DNA of 64,000 bases, taken from assembly GCA_037044905.1 (NCBI GenBank), contig JBAOKB010000173.1, positions 558,001-622,000 on the forward strand. Direction: 5' to 3'. A program made the position numbers and the translations under genes. This document shows, piece by piece, positions 11,749-22,306 of the stretch (the first letter of the stretch is position 1; every line of letters starts with the position of its first letter). Source of the DNA: Hortaea werneckii (Eukaryota; Ascomycota; Dothideomycetes; Mycosphaerellales; Teratosphaeriaceae). The notes under the pieces are model-generated. The model was not told the origin of the DNA, made no database searches, and saw only the letters and a program-made list of their open reading frames with translations.

Positions 11749-13452
11749 ATGAACACGCCTTCTGAATACCGCAGACGAAGCCTGCGTGCAACACGCGTAC
11801 CTACTTCATATCGTGCCCTGCGACTGTCAGAGCAGCCATATCGTGTCCCGCAAGAGCTTGACCTCGATCGCTTGACACAACTTGTAGCCGCAAGGCGTGC
11901 TTCTGCCGAAGATCACTTGTGGCTGCTCAGAGACGATCCGAACTACTTCATCCATAATTTGAGAGACGAGAAAGAACACATGTTCGAAGCCCTGTCGTGC
12001 GAAGGAAGATGGATAATGACTGCAGGGTCCATGGTGAAAGACGGGCTACTGTACGTTCTCATTCTGGATAAACTTTACCGCCAGTTGAAGGACATGCCAA
12101 GCTTACAGAGTCAGTTCAAGGACGCTGATTGTGCCTGCTTCCGATTTCCAGAGTCCACAGAAGAGCTTTGGGCGACCTTTGATGAGCTGGTCGATCTCAT
12201 GTTGGAGTTGCCGTGTGTGAAGCTGGCACAAGGTTTCAAATCTTCTCCTCGCATGCGCCATTACTACAACGAAACTGATGATTCTAAGCGCTCGCCTTTC
12301 AAGAAATACGCCCCAAAGTCGAACAGTCCGGAAACAGCTAGGCGAGTTAATCTCATCTTTCACTCCATCATCAACATCGATCAACGATATCTACATGGTC
12401 CCGATCGCCTCGTGCAGGAGGCGCAGTATATGCTGGATACCGAGCAAGCTTCGAGTGACCTTGTGGATTTCTGGCTCAGAGAACACTTTTGTAATCTAGC
12501 GTTCTTGTCCGAGTTACGAGTCTGTATCGACAAGTTCCAGCCCTGGGCTAGCGTCTGGGAAGCATCTGGCATGAAAAACAGCAAGGCTGTCGAGGAGTGT
12601 GTGGCAGGCTTTTTGACCTCGGTGTCTTCGTATGCAGTCTCCATCGAACAGGTCTGTGGTACTATCGAAGGCTTCTGCGATCCGACAAGCTCACAATGGC
12701 GAAATCCGATCGATAAGCGTCTCAGCAAAGAAAACAACGATCAGATGCAACGAGCCGAGCGGCACCTTGACAGCTTCTGGAACGACCTCGACGCTGGCAT
12801 GTCTGCTGCAACTTGCGGTCGCTCCGTAAAGACTATCTCTGAAGAGCAAAGTTTGCAGCCCCGTGTGCCCTGTCACCGTACGCCAGCATGGAAAGAAGAG
12901 AACGCACCATCCAAACAAGAAGTCGAGACACAGACCTATTCAGGGTTTGGTGAAATACACATCAATCCAGCGCATGTTCCGGAGTGCGAAGTGTCAAAAA
13001 CAGCTTCTGACAAGGCCAAGCTGAAGACTCGCGGTGTATCGGGTCCGAATGGAGGTGTGGCGGCGGCTATTGCACGGATGCCTGAGGCAGACGAAGGCTT
13101 AAGCAGTCATAGAGTGAAAGTGGCGAAAAGGACCTTCAAGGTTATGAGCGCATTGCTTCCACCCCCAACCGTCGAATACCACCAGCGCATAGAAATAGCA
13201 TGGGACGAGTTCTTGCATGCCATGAACGCTATCGGTCTTGAGCCTGAAAACCTGTATGGCAGCGTGTGGATGTTTCAACCACTCAAACACGGACCACTTC
13301 AGGGGAAGCTTTGGTTGAAGAGAAGTATACAATTTCACGGACCAAAGGAGGTCGGGAAGGGAAATAAGATTCCCGCACACATGGTGCGTGCGTTTGGCCG
13401 CAGACTGAAGCATGCTTATGGTTGGAAGGACGGCATGTTCGTGTGCGGGTAA
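11749..13452 (+). CDS. Large fungal protein with a C-terminal HicA-like module
   Basis: A single intact 567-aa exon with an ATG start. The N-terminal 300 residues begin with basic, Arg-rich sequence and then a helical region with WLLRDDPNYF, a pattern common in a large uncharacterised fungal family. Residues about 350-450 are low complexity. The C-terminal 90 residues carry the conserved module: W.EF..AMNAIGLEP, GSVWMFQP, then SIQFHGPKE with His at about 530, KIP at 540-542, GRRL at 550-553 and YGW at 557-559. The order resembles a HicA/YcfA-like double-stranded-RNA-binding fold, where the His is catalytic in bacterial toxins. That functional link is inference. Fungal relatives usually have HEPHP where this copy has HGPKE, so the motif is slightly diverged. 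Confidence 0.8.
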   Translation: MNTPSEYRRRSLRATRVPTSYRALRLSEQPYRVPQELDLDRLTQLVAARRASAEDHLWLLRDDPNYFIHNLRDEKEHMFEALSCEGRWIMTAGSMVKDGLLYVLILDKLYRQLKDMPSLQSQFKDADCACFRFPESTEELWATFDELVDLMLELPCVKLAQGFKSSPRMRHYYNETDDSKRSPFKKYAPKSNSPETARRVNLIFHSIINIDQRYLHGPDRLVQEAQYMLDTEQASSDLVDFWLREHFCNLAFLSELRVCIDKFQPWASVWEASGMKNSKAVEECVAGFLTSVSSYAVSIEQVCGTIEGFCDPTSSQWRNPIDKRLSKENNDQMQRAERHLDSFWNDLDAGMSAATCGRSVKTISEEQSLQPRVPCHRTPAWKEENAPSKQEVETQTYSGFGEIHINPAHVPECEVSKTASDKAKLKTRGVSGPNGGVAAAIARMPEADEGLSSHRVKVAKRTFKVMSALLPPPTVEYHQRIEIAWDEFLHAMNAIGLEPENLYGSVWMFQPLKHGPLQGKLWLKRSIQFHGPKEVGKGNKIPAHMVRAFGRRLKHAYGWKDGMFVCG

Positions 13453-13938
13453 AGGGCGTTGTGCGATGGAGATGTCCTCAGCAAAACCCAGCTGGGAGGG
13501 TGAAGGGCTTTTCTGAAGCAAGAATCATGCGCTTGAACGGAATCCACAACTTGCTGCATTGTCAAGCTGTCAGCGTGAGGAGGGTCAGAAGCTTTTGGGG
13601 AAACCATGCGGCAGCTGCTTTGCAGCAACGACTATTGCTGTCCTCTTCAGACGGAGAAATGTGGATTGAGGTTGAGAAAGAGCGTGGATCCGAAAGTTTT
13701 GGCGAATGAACTTGCGGAATTACTGGCGGGTACAGCATATATAATGGGAGGTACCTTAGCTCATTTTGACGTCCATGTAAAACTTAACATGCGAAAGGTG
13801 CCCTTGTCGACAAGTGCCCATCTGCTGTACTTTAACTCGCTCGTGCTTTCCTTGTCTTCTCTTCTTTCAACGGGAGATCATTAGAATCTGGTATCCAACC
13901 AGAATCACTAATTCTCCTTGAATGCCTGCTTCTTTCCA
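13453..13938. other. No gene seen
   Basis: This is the 3' flank of the HicA-like gene. Overlapping short open frames exist without motifs. I see no repeat. Confidence 0.35.
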
Positions 13939-16610
13939 TCACTTAGAAGCCCACTCCATGAGTCTCAACTTGTGCAACGCCTGCCCTTGTGAAACCGGAT
14001 CTGGCACGGACCCACCTTCCCACCTCCAGATTGCAGCAATGCTGCAGCCTTGTGTGATGCCCTCTTGCACACTCTCAAGTGTAATAGCTGTCGCTGCGTT
14101 CCATGTCGGATCCAGCTGCCGCGGATCTTTCAAGAGGTTTGTGCAGACCCGACCAGGCCTTGTCCCATTCTCGTACAGGCCAATTAGCCGAAGCGCCAGA
14201 CAAAGGCGGTCTTGTAGAATTATGTCTGCATATAGACATGGCCCAGAAATCGTTCGCAGCATCCGCTTGAAAGAAGACTTGGTGGTGCTTCTGGCTGTGC
14301 CGGTTTCGAATGGGCTCGATGAGTTGGCCCGGATAGCTGTCCTTCATTGTTGCGCCATTGATCGGACAGTACGAGTGGGCGATGCGGAGTTCGTCATGGC
14401 TCTTGCGTGGGAGTTGGGTCCACGCCGCCCAGAAGGAACGGACATGGACAAAGATGTTCGCCTCCAGCAGATCTGGGAACTTCTGTCGCTGGAACTCCTC
14501 TTCCTAAGTGGGTCCAGCCTGGGTATATGTTGGTATCCGGTGGCAGTAAGGTCTGTCTCGGGGAAGTCAAAATACTGTCCACGAAGAAGTCCGCCCATCT
14601 GGCCAATAGATGACAGCTTCTCCGTCTCTGGTCCAGTGAGGTGCAATGAGATCCCAATAGCCCAGGGTTGGCATTGAGTAACTTGTCGACCGCAGCCCCA
14701 TCCGCCGGCGTCAAGTCTTTTAGGGCTCTGCGAGACTGGACGGGTCGTCTCTCAAACCACATCGTTGTAGGATTAGGACAGGCCTTGCCTTGGGTGTGGT
14801 CTGCTTGCTGGCTCACAACGAACGACGTATGATTTTGATCTTTTCATGCTGAGAAAAGTCCTTGCAGGGATGGGTTCTATGGGAGATGATCCGACGCTGA
14901 TCTCAGAAGGGCCACTTCTTCGCGCTTGGTATAGGAGGGCATCTCCGGCACGACTGGTCGGCCTGTCGATCTGCTGCTGCCCTCAGACTTGGACGGCATG
15001 TGACTTGGGACGATTGCTGAGAGTAGCGGAAGGGCCCAAGCGAGATGATAGTGATGTAGGGATGAGATTATGACTAGGATAATCCTGAGGTGCGTTGACA
15101 TCCCAATCGCCAGATCCGCTGTACCACCATCGTCCGCTAATGATATCGTCCACCACCTTTTGTAACGCCATGGCCGCGAGACCAAAGTGATCCTCTCCTG
15201 CAGAAGAGGCATCCCTCATCAGTCCAATGAGGAGCTGGCAGCTGGCTGCGGCTATCGCTCGGCGAGTCCCTTCTTCGACGAGATCCGAACCTTCCGAAAA
15301 ATCTAGTTCTTCGCCGTCACGGACTGCGTGACCGTTAGGTTCTCTGCGTTTACTGGTCTATCGGCCTGCGAAGTTGTCCTTTACGACCACCACCATCACC
15401 ACCACCTCCACCACCACCACCTCCTCCTCCTACTCCTTGTATGCATGTTGCGGTCGAGGCAGGGGTTCAGCAGTCCAGTAGACTTCTTATTCGCCGCTCT
15501 AAACTCTTGTCGGCCTGCTCATAGCCGCCGCGGTGGCCCTTGGTCTCGAAGGCTGATTCTCTTCACCAACGTCCTCCAGCATGAGTCGTCCGAGAAGATC
15601 CATTTCACGATGCAGTACAGGATATGTGCACGCACCTCCGCCGAGGACGCCCCCAACGCCAAGCGGCAGCTTGGTTCCCCGCGCAATGATCTCCTCAATC
15701 CCGGCCTCGGCTCCTTTAGGCTGTGCGGTGAATCACGGAGAGTGACGTCCAAGCACTACCTTACCTCCCCTAGGACATACTAGGATCCTCCTATGTTGAA
15801 AGGCGTATAGACTCATCAGATGTCTGGAAAGTACTTTCAGAGCCTAGCCACGTCCACTGCTGGAACTCTTCTGAGACGCTTGGTCCTGGCGGGTATACCT
15901 TTGCCAATCCTCTGTTCTCCTCCCGCAGCTCTCTGATCGGCTTCACAGGCACGGCCAAGTGAGGAAACTATGGACTTCTTTCAACTCTTCACGATCCCGA
16001 ACCAGAAAGCAACAAAGGTGTCGTGCATCCACTTCGATCCTCGTTGTCATTCAGGTTGCTGCCTGCGTTGGGCTGCAGAAAGACAAGTTGAGCGTTCCGA
16101 GTTCAGGCTCTATGATATATATCGTTAGGCAGCTACCTCATGAACGTCTCTCCAGCTCTAGTTCATAGCCATTGGCAGAGGAGAGTGCCGGTCGAGGTAG
16201 CTGAAGTCATAATCGCGCCTGCGTCACTGCAGATGGGGCCAGTGGTACTTCCGCAGCGGAAATGCTAGAGATCAAGCAACGTGGAGCAACGGCGCCCATT
16301 TCTCCTACTACGCGTAGCTCCTGGGAGGAAGACCAGCCGCGTCGCCGCCAGAGTTCGGGGAATAGTGCTTGTTGCTCAGAAAACCACTCGCCGTTGTGAC
16401 GGGGCTGCCAATCGAAGATGGGAAGCCAGACACCGCGCTGTTCATCGACCGTGGTGGTAAGACTGTACGAGTTCCAAGACTTAGACGTCGTGGAAGGCGT
16501 CTTTCAGTTCCCAGCCGTCGAATTTGTTGTGGTTGCACTGATCATGGTTGATCACGACGCGCGGACAGCTTCAGCGTCAGCACCACCCCCGCCAGAGATC
16601 GCAGAGGAGA
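13939..16610 (-). pseudogene. Large decayed gene of unknown family
   Basis: Coding-like segments follow one another on the minus strand in all three frames. Descending from 16.6 kb they include VWLPIFDWQPRHNGEWF, LREENRGLAKVYPPGPSVS, IARGTKLPLGVGGVLGGGAC, GSDLVEEGTRRAIAAASCQ (just after a TAG at about 15335), GPETEKLSSIGQMGGLLRGQ, LRIAHSYCPINGATMKDS and CLALRLIGLYENGTRPGRV. Composition and direction are consistent across about 2.7 kb, which argues for one former protein of about 850-900 residues with many indels and stops. A trinucleotide repeat lies in the middle. I do not recognise the family. Confidence 0.4.
15388..15438. repeat. Imperfect (CCA/CTC)n trinucleotide repeat
   Basis: About 50 bp of CCACCATCACC and CTCCTCCTC units. 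In one plus frame it reads as a His/Leu run; on the minus strand the units read as Val or Glu codons inside the decayed gene. Confidence 0.85.
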
Positions 16611-17075
16611 TGGGAAGCTAGAAAGAAGGTCGAGCGTTGGCAAGGTCTTCCAGGCTGCGTTGAATAGGTAATACTATCTGCACTGCCTGGTGTCGTTTGA
16701 ATCAATTGACAGATCTGACAAACGAATTTGGGTTTTTCTTTTTGGGCCATGGTTCACGCCTCACGTGCAACGACAACACGTGCATTGACAACCTTGAACG
16801 ATTTTTACACTGCGCACGACATCGAGCCCCTCTTCCGTTAGTGGCCACTGCTTTCACTGCATGACTCAGTGGCCCAAGGCAGGCCATTGCAGCTGCTTTT
16901 CTTTCATCCGACTTTCCTGATTGCACAGTCAGAGCAGACCTTCATCAGGTATCGGCTTGGATCAAGCGATTAAACAGACGCCGCATCCGCTCCTTCATGC
17001 ATCTCTGAACGCGTCTCGCAGCATAGGGGCATAGCCGCGTCGACTGCGTGCAGTCCACAAGCTTCGTACTTCAAC
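16611..17075. other. No gene seen
   Basis: No motif, no long open frame and no repeat. It precedes a small two-exon candidate gene. Confidence 0.35.
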
Positions 17076-17291
17076 ATGTCACAGCGAAAGAGAAAACACT
17101 CGGAAGGTGATTTGCCCTATACGTCAGGCCTCCCAACGGTGCGTATCTTACTCTCACTACTCGTCACTGGGACTACTAACGGTGTTTAGAAGCGTATGGC
17201 AGGTGGCCCTACTCCCCGACCACGACATGAGCTGCAGACCACACGCCCGAAGAAGGGAGGCTTAAGGTCCAATGCATCCGCAGGGGGATGA
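17076..17291 (+). CDS. Small two-exon candidate gene, possibly a truncated N-terminus
   Basis: Exon 17076-17138 encodes MSQRKRKHSEGDLPYT and five more residues. A 51-nt intron (GTGCGT donor, ctaac branch point at about 17176, TTTAG acceptor) leads to exon 17190-17291, ending at a TGA, for 54 aa in all. Both exons are basic and disordered, and the first holds a likely nuclear-localisation run. After the stop the plus strand keeps charged coding-like pieces (REDDKDEDDSEGNEMEA at about 17400) in other frames, so this may be the front of a longer gene that has decayed. The good intron supports a real former transcript. The family is unknown. Confidence 0.4.
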
Positions 17292-17628
17292 TAGGGATGC
17301 CGCGGTGTGCTTTTGGGGTTCTTAGGGGGCTCGCTCTCACGCCACACGAGCAACCTTACCGCCGCCGTATCGGCCGTCCGCGGTAGGCCGCGAGGGTCGC
17401 GAAGACGACAAGGATGAGGACGACAGCGAGGGGAATGAGATGGAGGCACGATGAGATCACGATGGGCATGATTCACGACAAGGACAATGTCCGTAAAGAT
17501 GAAACACTCTTAGACAGTCCCGCATGACATTTCACGGCCAATGATATCCTCAAGCATCAGTCGATCAAGAAGTCGTTCCCAATTGTGACGGAGAACATCT
17601 CAGTGGCATGTTCTTTCCCCACGTCGTT

Positions 17629-17871
17629 CTAGAACCAAGACCGTCTCATAGCCCAGATCTGCTGTGCTTTCCCGGACCATCTATGATCCACACGAGGCTC
17701 CACACAGTCTTTGCGAACGAAGGCTGAAGCCACGTGCAAGCCGAGAAACAAGTGAAGTTGAGTCCGAACTGTCAATAGTGGACTAACGGCCATTGTGAAG
17801 CGCGAGGCGTTCTTGTTTGGGCGCGATGCGAACGGGGATTGAGAGTGCTCGCGCTTGCGCTTGTTCACCAT
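17629..17871 (-). CDS. Short ORF with basic N-terminus
   Basis: An 80-codon ORF with a true ATG at 17871 beginning MVNKRKREHSQSPFAS. The KRKREHSQS run resembles the KRKHSEG start of the convergent candidate at 17076, hinting at duplicated N-termini, but the rest has no family signal. It may be only a fragment of a decayed gene. Confidence 0.25.
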   Translation of the reverse strand: MVNKRKREHSQSPFASRPNKNASRFTMAVSPLLTVRTQLHLFLGLHVASAFVRKDCVEPRVDHRWSGKAQQIWAMRRSWF

Positions 17872-17942
17872 TGGGATCTAACCCTGGGTGAGGTCAAACA
17901 TCTCTTGCTGGTTGCTCTCATTCAGTGGCAGCGTCAGCTAGA

Positions 17943-18196
17943 CGACTGACGTCTTGTCCTTTGCTACAGCACGCAGCGCTTCGCCGAACGTGGTCCCTTG
18001 CTCAGCGGTGCGAGAAGCCTCACCCAGTAGTCCCGGTGGCAGCGTCTGCTGCTGCTGCTGAACGACTGGCGCGAAGTGGGACGGAGGAAGGGACACGATC
18101 GGCGGCCCCGGTCCTGGAGCCTTGATTGCGGGGGCTTGCCGATCTTCACCAGCGCAGTGGTGAAGCCGCGACGGGCATGGGATGGGCTCGATTCAA
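17943..18196 (-). pseudogene. Q-rich coding fragment
   Basis: One minus frame is open for about 84 codons and reads GPPIVSLPPSHFAPVVQQQQ then LPPGLLGEASRTAEQGTTF, with a CTG/CAG run encoding five glutamines, and ends at a TAG. A TGA closes it upstream at about 18197. It looks like one exon or remnant of a larger protein with a Q/P-rich linker. No domain is recognised. Confidence 0.3.
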
Positions 18197-18950
18197 CGGA
18201 GGGGCGTCCAGAGGCCCACAAGCTGTGGATTTTTACGCTGCGAGCAATTGCGACTTGAATACATGGTTGATCGCTACGCTAGTCGTCCCACAGACGTCGA
18301 CGAGACCGTGGAGGGCTTCGCTTTCTGACATTCCTGGTGCAGACAATTGCGACGAGGTTCCCAGAACGACTTCCTCACGACCTGGCTCAGAGCACCTGCA
18401 GATTCCGGAAATAGGAGAGACATTGTGGCGCCCTTGGAAGAAGGTTGTCGACCTATCGACTGAGCTGGAACTAGGGACCTCTGGGTGGCTATCGTCGTGG
18501 TGTCTGCGCGATCTGTCAGGGGGACGAATGCTGCCTCGTCGCACGCTCCGACGATCTATCGGATGTGCTTCATTGTCCAGAGGCGGCGATTTCATGTTCT
18601 GTCGGCCATTATATTCTCCGAAGGGATGACAAGCTTTTTGATACGAAGAGAGACGTTTGCGTCTTGGGCTTGGGCGGGTTGTATGTTAACCGGAAACTTC
18701 CTTGTTTTGATGCGTCAAAGTGGACGTAAAGCGGCTGGGTGCGATCGAAGTGGTGGAGCATCGATGTTAACAAACGTCATCTGAAGCGATCTAAATGAAT
18801 CCAACAATCAATCCGTTGAGTCCATGATTGCAGCAAGTAGACGCAAAGTTTTGGGTGCGTGCGTGCCAGCTGGCGTTTTCTCGGAATGTCTCTCTTATAG
18901 TTCTGTAGTGGATCCGAAAGCGCTTCGTAGTACGAGATGTATGATACAAG

Positions 18951-20080
18951 TCAGCCATGCACATCGTCATCCTTCACCTCGATCGTCTCCTCCTCCGCCT
19001 GCTCTTCCTCCTCTTGCTGATGCTGCTGCTGCTGGCCGGCGTCGCGCAAGCGCTCAGCAGAAGGCCGCTGCCGCGAAGAAGCGCAAAGCTCAGGCGTGCT
19101 GTGTGGAGGAACAGCGCTGTGTGCGACGTAAAGCTTTGCGATGGCCTCCGTCTCCTCTGAGGATGTCGAGAGACCCACGCCGTCGACGTGCTGACGGAGC
19201 TTCTCGGTGAATTTGAACCCTGACAAAATCTTCTTCGGGGCGTAAGGTTCATGGATCGGAGGTTGGTGAAGATGAGGCAAAGATGCCGAAGGTAGTCGCC
19301 CAGTATTCGGTTGTAGACCGTAAAGCGGCCAATGAACGCCTTGCAGAATTGCGAGAGGCCCTTTCTTCTCATCGTGGTACTTCTCTTTCAGCTGGCTAGT
19401 GAGGTCGGCGGCCGTCGGATTGAAAATCCTTGAGTGGAAGCGGAAGCCGAGGCAATCGTGGGTGGAGATCGGCTGTTGGTGTACTTGGCTTTGCTCGGGC
19501 TTGCGCGCAAGGTTGTAGACGGCGGCGACGTACCTTAGCGGCGAGCGCTGGACGATGGCGTTCATATGTGTTTATCTAGCTCGGGCTAAGGCGGCGTCAC
19601 ACGTCGTAGGGCGCCAGAAGTGTTCGACGGGTTCGTCGCATTCGGCGTGCGGCAGGCCGATTTCCCAAATCGCTCGAGCTACATTTGTATCACATCTTTC
19701 GCGCATCCGCGTACAACGGCGGGCTTACGGCCTGCCCTCCCCTTTAGGACAACATGTCGCGCATGCGGTCAGCGGACAGAAGCCCTTGTTGAAGAAGGTG
19801 TCGAGGCCCATAGAACCTGGGTCGCCCTGGCCAGGAGCGTCCAAGTCTGACCAGAAGAAGCTGATATTCGAGTGGTGTAGCCGTTCGTTGCGAGCAGGCT
19901 CCTGCAGCGGCGCTTGCTGCTAGTGTGCGTGAATTGGGTCACCTGGATCGCAGCAAGGAAGGCTTCAAACATTTGTCGCAGTGTACCGGTACGATAAAGC
20001 TTTGTGTGTTTGGCGGGAGGCGGCGTCGACCTGTCGGGGTCGACGCTTTGCGTCCCATGGCTGTTTGACGGCGAAAGCAT
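18951..20080 (-). pseudogene. Hypothetical gene, frame-broken, with Q/E-rich tail
   Basis: The first open part starts with an ATG at 20080 (MLSPSNSHGTQSVDPD) and then changes frame; PLEYQLLLVRLGRSW and GLPHAECDEPVEHFWRP appear in other frames around 19.85 and 19.65 kb. The second part is a 204-codon ORF at 19565-18951 with its own ATG and LRYVAAVYNLARKPEQSQ early on, ending in RQRPSAERLRDAG and a Gln/Glu-rich tail. The two may be one decayed gene, or the 204-codon ORF may be a surviving small gene. The family is unknown. Confidence 0.4.
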
Positions 20081-22057
20081 ATGAGAGTTGTCTCTAGCGG
20101 CGTCGTGGTTTCAACGCCGTCAACGAGGCTGGCAGACGCCGACAAGCGGATGCTTTCCAAGGGACAGCTTGGGGCTGTACCTTATGGTTGTTGCTACATC
20201 AACGTTCTTCGACTGCCACAGTACTGTACAGAGCACGTTTCAGCACTGCGATGGGTCGGTCCGCTGGTCTCGATCAAAGGCCCAGGGTTGTGCGCTAGCC
20301 AACTTCGCAACCTTCGGATCTTTCTTCCGTGTTGATCTTCCGTGTTGCATGGCGGCAGCTAATCATTAGCGTATGCAATCTGTACATGCCCAGGTGGTGA
20401 TGCCGTAGAAGCACGCAGTGCACCCATGGACAAATGGTCGTTGCTTATTCCCTACTACTACTATACTCCAGCACTCGGACGCTATTATAACCTTGGAAAG
20501 GACGCAGCGGAGGCGAGGCGAGCGAGGCCTATATGACCACCTAGTTAGTAGTAAAAATGGCAACATGCGCGACTTGTGCTGTGGTCTACCTACCGTAGGT
20601 AGCATATAGGAGGTAGGGTTACTCGATTGGTGAGTCCAAATGTCTTGTGCTGGTGCTTGCAGGTGTGTACCACTTGTGATCGGACTGCCGGAGGGACACA
20701 GCATTGCCAAGGCCCGTTGAGCCGCAGACGCCGTTTGCATAACGGTCGATAAGATGGGTTCCCGACCACACATGTATGGTTGGTATCACGTCTTGAAACG
20801 TCGCTTCCGACCATTTGGAAATGCAAGCGCGCTGCTATGACGCGACGGTGCAACTGTGCACGGCGCATTTCGGAAAGAACAGAATAGCTCTCGTTCCTGA
20901 GAAAGAACCTGAGGTGAACCTGATCAGGATGGCAGACCGCGAAGAATCCCTCTTATCCCTCATCTGCCTGACAATGTCGCCTTGCAACTAGCGCAAGCTT
21001 ACGCTCAATCCGGCCGAAGATTGGAGAATTGTCTGTGTGAGGAGTGCAGGTGGGAAGGAGGCTGATCATCCTGTCCTTCCTTCTTCTTCTTTTCTAAATG
21101 TGCATTACCTAGATACTATACTGTCGCCGTGTAAGCAACCCGATTCGACATAGAACCGTTGCAGGTTTTCTCGCGGTTGAATGTCTCAACACACGTTCCG
21201 AGTGCCTGCAGCTCCTGGCTCAGCGGCAAATGGTCGTAAAAGAAATACGCCCCCTGCTTCCGAGGAACGAATGCAACCTCCGCGCCGAGAAAAAGGCTAC
21301 AGGCAAGCAAATTTTATTGTTGGGCTCGCCGAGTAAACCCCCGTGTTGCTTTTACTTCTGCTACATACCTAGGTACCTGTCTAATCTGTCTTGATAGGGA
21401 ATGAGATTGTGAGAGTTTCGTGAGAGCCGTAGTGCGCAGAGTGCGGCGGTGGCCTCAGCAAGCTGCGATCAAGAACGCCGCATTCCAGTTGGAAGGAATT
21501 CCCGGTCTGAACCGAACACCTAGCTCTCTGTCAACCTTATCGGTACACATATTTTGTCATCCCAGGTCATTTGTACGCTATCCTTAAGCTGACTACAGCT
21601 ACTGGCATATCAACTTAAACTTTCGACTACATAGTACTCAACTGACGGTAGGATTATTAGGCAAGCCTGCTTTAATGATTCATACAATATCAGCATGATC
21701 CTTGGCCAACTTGAGCAGGCTTTTAGGCTGGTTTTCTGTATTGACATACATTGCGGTTATCAAATTCCGTCCGACAATGCTCAGGTAATCTGTTCGAGTA
21801 CCTTACCACCGCTGTCTACTGCGGGCGGCCACTTCCTCTGTCACTTGCCCTCTGCCACACCCCTGCGCTATCCGTGATGCGTCTTCCCAGACCCGAAGAT
21901 GCGCTACGTGTAGCAGTCGTCGTTTGTGCGCGACACAAAACTCATGTGGGAGACTTGCCCGCTGGCAACTACCTGAATATATCTGGAGCCAACTCCTTCT
22001 GGAATTCTTGCGTCTGTCCACGACGTCAGCAATAGACGACTACATTAATCGAGGGCT
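20081..22057. other. About 2 kb without a gene
   Basis: Only short overlapping frames are seen. The stretch includes a TACCTAGGTACCT palindrome at 21366-21378. I see no transposon motif. Confidence 0.4.
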
Positions 22058-22086
22058 CTTCTTCTTCTTCTTCTTCTTCTTCTTCT

Positions 22087-22117
<31 letters not shown>
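22058..22117. repeat. (CTT)n microsatellite
   Basis: About 20 CTT/TTC units with a single interruption near the 3' end. It lies 190 bp upstream of the next gene's ATG. Confidence 0.95.
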
Positions 22118-22306
22118 GAGCGCTCGCAAACACCATTGGCGCAAACGATACCAACTCGTGTGTCTGGATGCAACGACACAGTACGCGGACGGAAGCGGAT
22201 TCTGAAAAGGACAGACTGATGTGAGAAGTCCTGCCGCGATCTAACGCAGAGCCAAAACAAGCCAGCTCATGAATTGACTTTTTACAAGCAGCGGCGAACT
22301 TCCAGA

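Noticed and set aside
13922..14677. 251-codon plus-strand open frame
   Set aside because: It lies opposite minus-strand segments with clear protein character and has no motif of its own; most likely a shadow.
15328..15783. Plus-strand ORF with a poly-His/Leu run
   Set aside because: The run is a trinucleotide repeat and the frame is opposite coding-like minus-strand sequence.
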